Positions 38,591-50,295 of a stretch of DNA of 64,000 nucleotides are shown here, in pieces (position 1 is the stretch's first letter; each line of letters starts with the position of its first letter). Made by a program: the position numbers and the translations under genes. Under the pieces are notes generated by a model that was given only the letters and a program-made list of their open reading frames with translations, searched no databases and was not told the origin of the DNA. The DNA is from Salvelinus alpinus. Its lineage: Eukaryota; Chordata; Actinopteri; Salmoniformes; Salmonidae. Where the stretch lies: NCBI RefSeq assembly GCF_045679555.1, contig NC_092093.1:62388365-62452364 (forward strand). The letters run 5' to 3'.

Positions 38591-39101
38591 CTGCGGGGAC
38601 TTGCTTCCATTCAGCCACGAGCATTAGTGAGGTCGGGCACTGATGTTGGGCGATTAGGCCTGGATCGCAGTCAGTGTTCCTATTTGTATTTATTATGGAA
38701 CCCCATTAGCTGCTGCAGTTACACAATTTTAAAAACATTACAATACATTCATAACAGATTTCACAACACACTAAGTGTGTGCCCTCAGGCCCTTACACCA
38801 CTACCACATATCCACAACACAAAATCCATGTGTATGTGTGTGTGTATTCATGTGTCTCCTATTTTTGTGTTGTTTCACACTCCCTGCTGTTCCATAAGGT
38901 GTATTTTTATTAGTTAAAAAAAATAATCTGATTCTACTGCTTGCATCAGTTACCTGATGTGGAATAGAGTTCCATGGAGTTATGGCTCTATGTAGTTCTG
39001 TGCGCCTCCCATAGTCTGCTTTGGACTTGGGGACTGTGAAGAGACCTCTGGTGGCATGTCTTGTGGGGTATGCATGTCTGTCTGAGCTGTGTGCTAGTCA
39101 T

Positions 39102-41505
39102 TTAAACAGACAGCTCGGTGCATTCAACAATACCTGTCACAAATACAAGTAGTGATGAAGTCAATCTCTCCTCCACTTTGAGCCAGGAGAGATTTGACAT
39201 GCATAGTATTAATGTTAGCTCTCTGTGTATATCCAAGGGCAAGCCGTGCTGCCCTGTTCTGCGCCAATTGCAATTCCTAAGTCCCTCTTTGTGGCACCTG
39301 ACCACACAACTTAACAGTAGTCCAGGTGCGACAAAACTAGAGCCTGTAGGACCTGCCTTGTTGATAGTGTTGTTAAAAAGGCAGAGCAGCGCTTTATTAT
39401 GGACAGACTTCTCCCCCATCTTAGCTACTGTTGTATCAACATGTTTTGACCATGACAGTTTACAATCCAGGGTTACTCCAAGCAGTTTAGTTACCTCTAC
39501 TTGCTCAATTTCCACATTATTTATGACAAGATTTAGTTGCGGTTTAGTGAATGATTTGTCCCAAATACAATGCTTTTAGTTTTTTTTACATATTTAGGAC
39601 TAACGTATTCCTTGCCACCCACTGTGAAACTAACTGAAACGCTTTGTTAAGTGTTGCGGTCATTTCAGTCGCTGTAGTAGCTGACGTGGATAGTGTTGAG
39701 GCATCCGCATACATAAACACACTGGCTCTCCTCATAGAGACACTGGCTTTACTCATAGAGACACTGGCTTTACTCATAGACACACTGGCTTTACTCATAG
39801 ACACACTGGCTTTACTCATAGAGACACTGGCTTTACTCATAGACACACTGGCTTTACTCATAGACACACTGGCTTTACTCATAGACACACTGGCTTTACT
39901 CATAGACACACTGGCTTTACTCATAGACACACTGGCTTTACTCATAGACACACTGGCTTTACTCATAGACACACTGGCTTTACTCATAGACACACTGGCT
40001 TTACTCATAGACACACTGGCTTTACTCATAGACACACTGGCTTTACTCATAGACACACTGGCTTTACTCATAGACACACTGGCTTTACTTTACTCTAAAT
40101 GGGTGCATGCTTATTAGTAACTGGGATAAGCAATTTCATAAGTGTGTCAAGTGCAACATCTGTTTGCTTCTCATTACACCTCACGGACCAACAAATATTC
40201 TTTACATCAACAACATAGGAATCACTACAAAACGTATTGTATGACCTCTTATACACTATATTAGGCCCAGCCTTTGGAACTTTGGTTTTCCTAGATATGG
40301 CTACTATATTGTGATCACTACATCCGTTGGATCTGAATACTGCTTTCAAGCACGTTTCTACAGCATTAGTAAAGATGTGATCAATAGATGTTGATGATTT
40401 CATTCCTGTGCTGTTTGTAACTACCCTGGTAGGTTGACTGATAACCTGAACCAGGTTGCAGGCACAGGTTACAGTTTGAAGCTTTTTCTTGAGTTGGCAG
40501 CTTGATGAAAGCCAATCAATATTTAAATCCCCCAGAAAATATACCTCTCTGTTGATATCACATATATGTTATCAAGCATTTCACACATGTTATCCAGATA
40601 CTGACTGTTAGCACTTGGTGGTCTATAGCAGCTTCCCACCAGAATGGGCTTTAGGTGATGCAGATGAACCTGTAGCCATATTACTTCAACAGTATTTAAC
40701 ATGAGATCCCCTCTAATCTTTACAGACATCTGGTTCATAATATAAACAGCAACACCTCCACAACTGGCATTTCTGTATTGTCTGTAAATGTTATAACCTT
40801 GTATTACTACCACTGTATCATCAAAGGTATTATCTAAGTGAGTTTCAGAGATGGTCAGAATAAGAATGTCATCTGTTACTAGCAAGTTATTCATTTTTGT
40901 TTCTTAAGCTACATATGTTGACGTGGGCTATTTTGAGCACTTTTCTGGGATGCTTACTTGTTTTCATTGCTTTACTGGGAAGCTTAGCAGAAGCAGATAT
41001 TCTCATGTTATTTATGTTAGTGCAGGGTGAGCTGCACACAGTGGACTTCCTACTAGGGCACATTGCCTCAGTGCTAACAGCATACATCTGGTTTATAGGC
41101 ACATGATTGCTGCATACTAAAGCTTTAGGATCAGCAGAGGCATTCAGGGCAGTTAGAGGGACATAAATTAGGTTACTTACATTGTGTCTACCAATGCCCC
41201 TGGTGTAATGTACATTTGCTAAAGCCTTGTGATGACTCAGCGACACAATGGTAGGGATTAACTGAGCTGGGCTTGGGTCATTGATAAATCATTGTCTCAA
41301 CGCAGCCTTATAATGCTGTGAAAGGATCCAGGAACCCAAATGCTTTGGGTGGATCCCAACCTCCTTTATAAAACGTGTTTTGTTTCCAAAAGGTATAGAA
41401 ATTGTCAACAAAAGTTACACCCATTAAGCTACTATAATCACGTAGCCAGTTGTGAAGAGAGAGAATCTTGCTAAAGCTTTCAATGCCATGATTCAGAGAG
41501 GGCAC
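39102..41505 (-). pseudogene. CR1/L2-type LINE ORF1 end and ORF2 pseudogenes
   Basis: 41505-41308 (SLNHGIESFSKILSLHNWLR, FVDNFYTFWKQNTFYKGG) looks like the end of an SGNH-esterase ORF1. ORF2 starts near 40940 (KIAHVNICSLRNKNE), with ISETHLD, GVAVYI and GSCYRPPS of the endonuclease at 40894-40523 and IDHIFTNAVE plus GCSDHNIVAI at 40403-40095. It stops just after NKHAPI. The next frame has seven-residue repeats, then VFMYADASTL (motif C with Asp to Ala at the fourth position) and later VTKLLGVTLDCKLSWSKH. Broken and catalytically dead. Confidence 0.82.
39719..40091. repeat. 21-bp minisatellite, about 17 units, beside LINE motif C
   Basis: Unit CACTGGCTTTACTCATAGAC plus A; some units have GAGA for GACA. 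On the - strand it reads SMSKASV repeated in frame, directly before the YADA motif. Confidence 0.93.
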
Positions 41506-41820
41506 AGGGCCACGATATGATGGTTATTTTATTAGTGTCTAGCAGAGAGTCAATCAGCTCTTTAAAATCCAGTTTCAACTGTTCAGAGCTGCCCTTCATA
41601 ATGTCATTAAAACCCACATGGACTACGATAGAATCAATGTCCATGTCCTGGCGTAGGACATTCGGGAGCAGCTTAGTAATGTCATTTACCTAAGCTCCTG
41701 GGATAGGACATTGTTTTTGCACCAGGAACAGTCACATTTCTTACCATGGCGCTGCCCAAAATCACAGCTGGCGAGAAGGACGAGAAAATCCACCCACTCC
41801 CACGCTTCACAGGATGGTGC

Positions 41821-42040
41821 AGGCCTCCGACAGATGGTGCAGGCCTCCGACAGATCGAGAAGGCCTCCGACAGATGGTGCAGGCCTCCGACAGATGGAGA
41901 AGGCCTCCGACAGATGGAGAAGGCCTCCGACAGATGGTGCAGGCCTCCGACAGATGGTGCAGGCCTCCGACAGATGGTGCAGGCCTCCGACAGATGGTGC
42001 AGGCCTCCGACAGATGGTGCAGGCCTCCGACAGATGGAGA
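41821..42040. repeat. 20-bp minisatellite, 11 units, in LINE ORF1 region
   Basis: Unit AGGCCTCCGACAGATGGTGC with a second type ending ATGGAGA (and one ATCGAGA). 20 is not a multiple of three, yet no frame has a stop, so several false open frames arise. Confidence 0.93.
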
Positions 42041-42131
42041 AGCCCCGCTCAATCCAGAGCAGGGACGGAAGGTTGCTGACTTCGACTTGGAAATCATAGG
42101 GGAAGGAGTAGGAGTAGGTACAGCGGCCGCA

Positions 42132-42361
42132 GACACAGTTACCCCCAGCAACGAAGGTGCAGGTTGATCAAGCTCAAGACACAGTTACCCCCAGCGACGA
42201 AGGTGCAGGTTGATCAAGCTCCAGACACAGTTACCCCCAGCGACGAAGGTGCAGGTTGATCAAGCTCCAGACACAGTTACCCCCAGCGACGAAGGTGCAG
42301 GTTGATCAAGCTCCAGACACAGTTACCCCCAGCGACGAAGGTGCAGGTTGATCAAGCTCCA
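42132..42361. repeat. 46-bp minisatellite, 5 units, in LINE 5' part
   Basis: Units begin GACACAGTTACCCCCAGC at 42132, 42178, 42224, 42270 and 42316. It lies only about 90 bp from the 20-bp array. Confidence 0.92.
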
Positions 42362-43777
42362 GGGTGGCGAAACTATTCGTTGTTTGTATTCGCTCCGGCC
42401 CTCTCGTTGACATTGTAGACTGCTTTGCGGGAGGCCGCTATGTTCGTCTTCCATGGCTCGTGACATGCGACCATCATTGATTGCCATGCTCCTCTTGCTG
42501 TGCTCCTTAGACTCCGCTATCAGATGGGGGAGGAGAGGCAGGAGGTGGCTCCCCTGGCGAATGAACTCCAGGCAACACCGGCCAGTCGGATAACGACAAA
42601 CGACAAGACGGAGATGCATCCAACATGCGCAAACGCCTTCCAGCGTAGAAAAGGTAAACATTCCACTCTGCGTTTTCTCCAGTCTCTTACATACGCTGGT
42701 GACTTGCGTGATCAAGGAAGCCACCTCAAGTCTATAATCCTCGACAAGCAATCAATTGCCGCATTGGAACTCTGAGTGATCCAGTTTGTCCTGAAACAAA
42801 GCGTAGTAGATACAGCTCCTACAGTGCTGGAACCGTACAGACAAAGAGGCTCCATTGGAAAACTTGTTAGCTTGATGGCCAACGTTAGCCGCTTAGCTAG
42901 GTTAGTGGCTCTTTCAAGCCATTCTACAGCCAATTTATCCCAAAGGTGTTCAATGGGCTTGAGGTCAGGGCTCTGTGCAGGCCAGTCAAGCGCTTCCACA
43001 CCGATCTCGACAAACCATTTCTGAATGGGCCTCGTTTTGTGCATTGGGCATTGTCATGCTAAAACAGGAAAGGGCCTTCCCCAAACTGTTGCCACAAAGT
43101 TGGAAGCAGAGAATTGTCTAGAATGTCATTATATGCTGTAGGGTTAAGATTTCCCTTCACTGGAACTAAGGGGCCTAGCTCGAACCATGAAAAACAGCCC
43201 CAGACCATTATTTCTCTTCCACCAAACTTTATAGTTGGCACTATGCATTCGGACAGGTAGTGGCCTTCTGGCATCCGCCAAACCCCGATTTGGCCGTCGG
43301 ACTGCCAGATGGTGAAGTGTGATTCATCACTCCAGAGAACACGTTTCCACTGCTCCAGATTCCGATGGCGGTGAGCTTCACACCACTCCATCCGACGCTT
43401 GGCATTGCGCATGGTGACATTAGGCTTGTGTACTCGGCCATGGGAACCCATTTCATGAAGCTCCCGACAAACAGTTCTTGTGCTGACGTTGCTTCCAGAG
43501 GCAGTTTGGAACTCGGGGGCAGCACTAGCAGGGCAGGGCAGACATTTGACTTGTGACAAACTGACTTGTTGGAAAGGTGGCATCCTATGACGGTGCTACT
43601 TTGAAAGTCACTGAGCTCTTCAGTAAGGCCATTCTACGGCCAATGTTTGTCAATGGAGACAAACACATAGTTTTGTGTATATATAGTGTATCTGACCCTG
43701 GGCCAGTGGTTACAGAGCAACTGAGAGAGACTGATCTGCATGTGTGTGCGCACACATTTGTTTGTTTTATTAATATT

Positions 43778-44113
43778 AATTTTTTTACCTTTATTCAACT
43801 AGGCAAGTCGGTTAAGAACAAATTCTTATTTACAATGGCGGCCTACCCCGGCAAACCCTCCCCCTAACCCGTCCTATGGGACTCCCGATCACGACCGGTT
43901 GTGATACAGCAGTATATCAGTGCTAGAGGCGTCACTACAGACCCTGGCTCAGAGATGAAATTAGATTTTAAACAAAACAATGTTGCAGGAATGCTAATCT
44001 TATCTGTTTCTAACAGAAACATCTTCAGAACAATCTGAGATGGTGGCTGTCAAGCCTCTTTCTTGTGTTTTTAGGGCTCAGTGCCTTAGACCGCTGCGCC
44101 ACTCGGGAGGCTC
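43778..44113 (-). mobile_element. tRNA-derived SINE rearranged by inversion and insertion
   Basis: Left part (CCTTTATTCAACTAGGCAAG to GACCGGTTGTGATACAGC) and right part (CAGTGCCTTAGACCGCTGCG) are in normal - orientation. The piece between (about 43918-43947, CAGTGCTAGAGGCGTCACTA...) is inverted relative to the SINE at 33081-33145, and 137 bp of foreign sequence (43948-44085) follow it. Confidence 0.75.
43948..44085 (+). repeat. Dispersed duplicate, copy 1 (inside the SINE)
   Basis: CTCAGAGATGAAATTAGATT to TTTAGGGCTCAGTGCC, matching 44602-44739 with only a handful of base changes, in the same orientation and 654 bp away. Confidence 0.9.
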
Positions 44114-44601
44114 CAGTGTGTGTTCAGTCCCACTTGACAACCTCATCACTGACGTTCAGGTTTTCTTCAGTTAGAAGGCCACATAGGAAGAGATGTACAC
44201 AGGCAGTCCAATATCACTGACCAGACTCGTCTTTGAAGGCAGTGGCTTTTGAAATGCAAAGTATTCTCCTGATAACAAAGCAAGTTGCTGACAGTGGCTC
44301 AGCAGGTTGTTGTGTTAGTGTGTGGTTGAGAATGAGATGTTGTTTACAAACTAAGGAGCAGCTCCATACTACTTGTCAGAGAACTGATACTCTATACTGG
44401 CTGTTTGGGTGGGATTGGTGTGGGGCGTGGGGGGATCCGTGGGTGGCTTGAACATTTCTTTGGATTCCTCATGTTTAACACATTGTTCGAAAAAACGTTT
44501 GGTCCAAATCGGATGTTACTGTAGGTAATATATTTATTGAATAGTATATAAATCCTATAAATTAAAGTGGCCAGTTTGGGTGCAATCGATTAGCCTAATT
44601 T

Positions 44602-44739
44602 CTCAGAGATCAAATTAGATTTTAAACAAAACAATGTTGCAGGAATGCTAATCTTATCTGTTTCTAACAGAAACATTTTCAGAACAATCTGAGATGGGGG
44701 CTGTCAAGCCTCTTTCTTGTGTTTTTGGGGCTCAATGCC
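44602..44739 (+). repeat. Dispersed duplicate, copy 2 (probable source)
   Basis: CTCAGAGATCAAATTAGATT to TTTGGGGCTCAATGCC. Not inside a SINE here, so probably the original locus. Confidence 0.88.
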
Positions 44740-44957
44740 CAGATAAACTGTTCTTATGGCACTTAGTGTTATTAGTGTGTCTACATTTCACTGGCTTTAC
44801 GTTTTAAATATCTCCTTCCCTACCAGGCAGCCTTTATAGCAACACTATTCTGTCCAATATGCTGTGTATTGATCTTTGTAGCCTTGGGGGGAGGGAAGAA
44901 TCACTGGATTAGTGAGGCAAGTGAAGCAGAGTTGAATGAATGCTGTGTTTATATACA

Positions 44958-45043
44958 CACAGAGAGAGCGAGAAGAGAGAGCGAGAAGAGAGAGCGAGAA
45001 GAGAGAGCGAGAAGAGAGAGCGAGAGAAGAGAGCGAGAGAGAG
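44958..45043. repeat. GAGCGAGAAGAGA-type purine microsatellite
   Basis: Tandem units of about 14 bp, AGAGAGCGAGAAGAG, all purine except the C. Source of several false frames. Confidence 0.85.
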
Positions 45044-45287
45044 GTGCCGCCGCCTTGTCTTGGGTGTTTCAATCTGTATTGGATTCATGCCAGATTCAGA
45101 TGGGTGGAATGCCTTTGATATGGAAATGCCACTGCAGGAGATGGATGCTCTCACACCCACACACACAGCTCAGGTGACTGAACCTGAGAATGAGATTGAC
45201 CTGTAGAACATGAGAAAACAGTCTGCTGTGTCCTGACCTGTCTATGGTAGGAGGTTATGTCCTTCCTTCCCCCTATCCTCCTCCCGT

Positions 45288-45293
<6 letters not shown>

Positions 45294-45321
<28 letters not shown>
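45294..45321. repeat. (GT)n microsatellite
   Basis: About 13 uninterrupted GT units. Confidence 0.95.
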
Positions 45322-45323
<2 letters not shown>

Positions 45324-45802
45324 TCACTGCCAGGGCTGGGGCTGCTTATTGAATTAGTGGTGTTGATCAAACAGCTTGAGTCAGCAGGAATCCTTTTCCA
45401 GGTGAAGTAGTCAGCCCATAGAAATAGATTGTAGCCTTCCAGCCGTGGCATCGCTGTGTGCCAGCTTGTACGCATCATCAAACTGCTCATCTGCGTGAGC
45501 TTGCTCCCAAATAAACCTTCCAATACCCATTGAATAAAGGAGGATTGGCTTTTAAACCGGACTTTGTCTTTTTAGCTTGAGTTTCTTGAGTCTGCAGTCA
45601 TTGCAAATCATGAGAAGAGAGACACTTTTAGTTTGTTTCTTACTGTGGCCACTGGTCAGCCCCCTGTTGTCAGGCAGTTGTTGTATCAGACATTCAATAC
45701 AATCCTTAACTATCAAGTAGCCAGCACATAGTTCTGAGTGGGGTGTGTTCATTGCAGTGTCTGTGACAAGCCTGTCATCTGAGGAAGGCTGTTTCTCTCA
45801 GG

Positions 45803-46027
45803 AAATGTGGTCTGTTCTGTTGTGCTCCCGTCATAACAGACCCTCTGTTTCTCTCAGTAAATGTGGTCTGTTCTGTTGTGCTCCCGTCATAACAGACCCT
45901 CTGTTTCTCTCAGGAAATGTGGTCTGTTCTGTTGTGCTCCCGTCATAACAGACCCTCTGTTTCTCTCAGGAAATGTGGTCTGTTCTGTTGTGCTCCTGTC
46001 ATAACAGACCCTCTGTTTCTCTCAGGA
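45803..46027. repeat. 56-bp minisatellite, 4 units
   Basis: Units begin AAATGTGGTCTGTTCTG at 45803, 45859, 45915 and 45971 and end CTCTGTTTCTCTCAGG. Near-identical. Confidence 0.93.
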
Positions 46028-47350
46028 AAAATGCAGAATGTACAGTATGAACAGAGGTGTTTATAATGTGGTTGTGCTATCAGGTCAGGGAAGGTAGGGT
46101 CAACTTACTAAACAGATCAACCTCTGTAACCCTCTCATCCATTGTTTACAGCCAGTGTGTGTGATATTGTGTATCAGAGAGAGGGTTTGCCTGGTTTGCC
46201 CACTCTCTATTCAATGTAAACAAGTCTGCTATCCTTAGCAGCACAGTAACTGCTGTTGTGAAGTACATCCTATTTAAAAATCTACCCTGCTTGCTGTTAG
46301 ACTGTCGCTAAGGCCCTACCATTATCTAAAGCATATTAAGTGTCAGTGGAGACCAATGAGTTTGATGTTGTTTATGAATTTCGGGAAGCGTTCTGGTTCT
46401 CAATTGGCCAGGGAGAGGACAGCAGGTATTGTGTAGGTGAATAATATCAGTTTCCAGTTTAAGGGGTAGTTCATGTGTGTATCTGTTTGTCTGTTTGTAT
46501 CTTTGTGAGTATATGTTTTCCTTTGTGCAGGGTATTATAACTAGTGGTAATACCCGTTCCATCCACACCTAGTGAGTCCAGGCAGTGAGACTGGTGTACA
46601 GGGAGGCTCAGTCTTTACATTGACATTGTTTGACAGGTTTTTAAAAAACCTAATAAAGCAACACCTCATGGAACAACGCCTCTCCCCATGTGAGCCACTT
46701 GTTCTGTGTATGTACTGACATGTATGTGTAACTGATAGATACACACACACACACACACACACTGCATGTTAATGTTTTTAAATGTATGTAAATGAATGAT
46801 TTTGTCTGTAATGTCTTTTTCGTTATGTGTCAGACCCCAGTAAGACTAGCTGTTGCCATTGGCGTCGACTAATGGGGATCCTAATACATCAAATAAAACC
46901 AGGGAGTTATAAGCCCTCTTTACACTGACATTCTGTTTGACAGAGTGACAGCCTGAGGGGGTGTTAAAGAGCATGACTGTCCTTCTTTTATACTGGGGAC
47001 GAAGCGGCTGTACAGACAAATCTCACTCGTACTTAGATAGCATGGAGAGATGACTGCAGGGCTGGGGCCTGGGCTGACATTCTAGAGGCCTAGTTTACTA
47101 AAGGGATTGGTTTACACTACTGAGAAGTTTATATATTTGATATGCTATTCCCATAGCAGGAGCTAATTTTGCATGGGTACAAATATGACCTAGTCTCCGC
47201 AGAGAATAGATAGTATTGTATTCTAGCTGTGCTTAGATGGGGTGGACTGACTGTCAGGGTTTAATATCCTCCCATGATTTTATTTCAAGTAGGATAGCAG
47301 CCTACACAAGAAATAACTAATAACCATCTAGATGTCACCTTGACACATAC
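46028..47350 (+). other. arfgef1 intron 1; LINE 3' tail and (CA)n only
   Basis: A (CA)n of 11 units lies at 46740-46762. 46795-46900 (CAGACCCCAGTAAGACTAG, CTAATGGGGATCCTAATACA) is a CR1/L2 LINE 3' end on +. Nothing else is recognised. Confidence 0.6.
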
Positions 47351-48678
47351 ATACAGTCTAGAGGTCGACCGATTCATCGGAATGGCCGATTTAATTAGTG
47401 CCGATTTCAAGTATTCATAACAATCGGTAATCGGCATTTTTGGACACCGATTATGGCCGATTACATTGCACTCCACGAGGAGACTGCGTGGCAGGCTGAC
47501 TACCTGTTATGCGAGTGCAGCAATGAGCCAAGGTAAGGTGCTAGCTAGCATTAAACGTATCTTATAAAAAACAATCAATCTTAACATAATCACTAGTTAA
47601 CTACACATGGTTGATGATATTACTAGTTTAACTAGCTTGTCCTGCGTTGCATATAATCGATGCGTTGCCTGTTAATTTATCATTGAATCATAGCCTACTT
47701 CTCCAAACGGGTGATTTAACAAGTGCATTCGCGAAAAAACACTGTTTTTGCACCAATTTGTACCTAACCATAAACATCAATGCCTTTCTTAAAATCAATA
47801 CGCAAGTATATATTTTTAAACCTGCATATTTAGTTAATATTGCCTGCTAACATGAATTTATTTTAACTAGGGAAATTGCGTCACTTCTCTTGCGTTCTGT
47901 GCAAGCAGATTCAGGGTATATGCAGCAGTTTGGGCCGCCTGGCTCGTTGTGAACTGTGCGACGACCATTTATTCCTAACAAAGACCGTAATAAATTTGCT
48001 AGAATTGTACATAATTATGACATAACATTGATGGTTGTGCAATGTAACAGCAATATTTAGACTGAGGGATGCCACCCGTTAGATAAAATATCGGAACGGT
48101 TCCGTATTTCACTGAAAGAATAAACATTTTGTTTTCGAAATGATAGTTTCCGGATTTGACCATATTAATGACCTACGGCTCGTATTTCTGTGTGATATTA
48201 TAATTAAGTCTCTATGATTTGATAGAGTAGTCTGACTGAGCGATGGTAGGCAGCAGCAGGCTCGTAAGCATTCATTCAAACAGCACTTTACTGCATTTGC
48301 CAGCAGCTCTTCGCTGTGCTTCAAGCATTGTGCTGTTTATGACTTCATGCCTATCAACTCCCGAGATTAGGCTGGCAATACTAAAGTACCTATTAGAACA
48401 TCCAATAGTCAAACGTATATGAAATACAAATGGTATAGAGAGAAATAGTCCTATAATAACTACAACCTAAAACTTTTTACCTGGGAATATTGAAGACTCA
48501 TGTTAAAAGGAACCACCAGCTTTCATATGTTCTGAGCAAGGAACTTAAACGTTGCTTTTCTACATGGCACATGTTGCACTTTTACTTTCTTCTCCAACAC
48601 TTTGTTTTTGCATTATTTAAACCAAATTGAACATGTTTCATTATTTATTTCAGACTAAATTGATTTTATTGATATATA

Positions 48679-50295
48679 CAGTGGGGAGAACAAGTATTTG
48701 ATACACTGCCGATTTTGCAGGTTTTCCTACTTACAAAGCATGTAGAGGTCTGTAATTTTTATCATAGGTACACTTCAACTGTGAGAGACGGAATCTAAAA
48801 CAAAAATCCAGAAAATCACATTGTATGATTTTTAAGTAATTCATTTGCATTTTATTGCATGACATAAGTATTTGATCACCTACCAACCAGTAAGAATTCC
48901 GGCTCTCACAGACCTGTTAGTTTTTCTTTAAGAAGCCCTCCTGTTCTCCACTCATTACCTGTATTAACTGCACCTGTTTGAACTCGTTACCTGTATAAAA
49001 GACACCTGTCCACACACTCAATCAAACAGACTCCAACCTCTTCACAATGGCCAAGACCAGAGAGCTGTGTAAGGACATCAAGGATAAAATTGTAGACCTG
49101 CACAAGGCTGGGATGGGCTACAGGACAATAGGCAAGCAGCTTGGTGAGAAGGCAACAACTGTTGGCGCAATTATTAGAAAATAGAAGAAAATAGAAGAAG
49201 TTCAAGATGATGGTCAATCACCCTCGGTCTGGGGCTCCATGCAAGATCTCACCTCGTGGGGCATCAATGATCATGAGGAAGGTGAGGGATCAGCCCAGAA
49301 CTACACGGCAGGACCTGGTCAATGACCTGAAGAGAGCTGGGACCACAGTCTCAAAGAAAACCATTAGTAACACACTACGCCGTCATGGATTAAAATCCTG
49401 CAGCGCACACAAGGTCCCCCTGCTCAAGCAGGCGCATGTCCAGGCCCGTCTGAAGTTTGCCAATGACCATCTGGATGATCCAGAGGAGGAATGGGAGAAG
49501 GTCATGTGGTCTGATGATTCAAAAATAGAGCTTTTTGGTCTAAACTCCACTCGCCGTGTTTGGAGGAAGAAGAAGGATGAGTACAACCCCAAGAACACCA
49601 TCCCAACCGTGAAGCATGGAGGTGGAAACATCATTCTTTGGGGATGCTTTTCTGCAAAGGGGACAGGACGACTGCACCGTATTGAGGGGAGGATGGATGG
49701 GGCCATGTATTGCGAGATCTTAGCCAACAACCTCCTTCCCTCAGTAAGAGCATTGATGATGGGTCGTGGCTGGGTCTTCCAGCATGACAACGACCCGAAA
49801 CACACAGCCAGGGCAACTAAGGAGTGGCTCCGTAAGAAGTATCTCAAGGTCCTGGAGTGGCCTAGCCAGTCTCCAGACCTGAACCCAATAGAAAATCTTT
49901 GGAGGGAGCTGAAAGTCCGTATTGCCCAGCGACAGCCCCGAAACCTGAAGGATCTGGAGAAGGTCTGTATGGAGGAGTGGGCCAAAATCCATGCTGCAGT
50001 GTGTGCAAACCTGGTCAAGAACTACAGGAAACGTATGATCTCTGTAATTGCAAACAAAGGATTCAGTACCAAATATTAAGTTCTGCTTTTCTGATGTATC
50101 AAATACTTATGTCTTGCAATAAAATGCTAATTAATTACTTAAAAATCATACAATGTGATTTTCGGGATTTTTGTTTTAGATTCCGTCTCTCACAGTTGAA
50201 GTGTACCTATGATAAAAATTACAGACCTCTACATGCTTTGTAAGTAGGAAAACCTGCAAAATCGGCAGTGTATCAAATACTTGTTCTCCCCACTG
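48679..50295 (+). mobile_element. Tc1-like transposon, nearly intact (1,617 bp)
   Basis: Flanked by TA at 48677-48678 and 50296-50297. Inverted repeats of about 160-190 bp start CAGTGGGGAGAACAAGTATT and are almost identical at both ends. One transposase on +, damaged only near its N terminus. It is the least decayed mobile element in the window. Confidence 0.93.
49047..50079 (+). pseudogene. Tc1-like transposase with nonsense codon and 10-bp frameshift
   Basis: Starts [20 protein letters not shown] (HTH 1) at 49047. A TAG at 49182-49184 (codon 46) replaces the usual Trp, and a 10-bp tandem duplication (GAAAATAGAA twice, about 49176-49195) shifts the frame. From 49207 a 290-residue frame is intact: [19 protein letters not shown] (linker and HTH 2), [13 protein letters not shown] (first Asp), [30 protein letters not shown] (second Asp), [15 protein letters not shown] (Glu; DD34E) and the end NKGFSTKY. 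No full-length protein can be made as it stands. Confidence 0.92.

Larger units (their letters stand above)
38676..42915 (-). mobile_element. CR1/L2-group LINE with esterase ORF1, internally deleted
   Basis: 3' end at left (TATTTGTATTTATTATGG, complement of the ...AATAAATACAAATA tail). - strand order: ORF1 remains 42751-41308, endonuclease 40990-40095, then a 21-bp repeat array, the reverse transcriptase C half from YADA, and RT end 39515-39102. The reverse transcriptase part between the endonuclease linker and motif C is missing. Pieces with the same signatures lie at 46795-46900 and 57313-58318. Confidence 0.85.
37945..43688 (-). mobile_element. Tc1-like element split by a CR1/L2 LINE
   Basis: The left end CACTACATAGCCAAAAG beside TA (37943-37944) runs through GGACACCTGCTCGTCGAAC to 38675. 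The matching right part resumes near 42916 (ATCCCAAAGGTGTTCAATGG) and ends TATATAGTG beside TA 43689-43690. Compared with the Tc1 at 7261-8503, the two parts join with only about 25 bp missing, so one Tc1 was interrupted by the LINE. The transposase remains (43583-42712, - strand) are frameshifted. Confidence 0.8.

Noticed and set aside
41711-42167. Several overlapping Arg/Pro/Asp-rich frames
   Set aside because: Products of the stop-free 20-bp repeat within a decayed LINE.
49383-50018. 211-residue - strand frame
   Set aside because: Antisense shadow of the Tc1 transposase.
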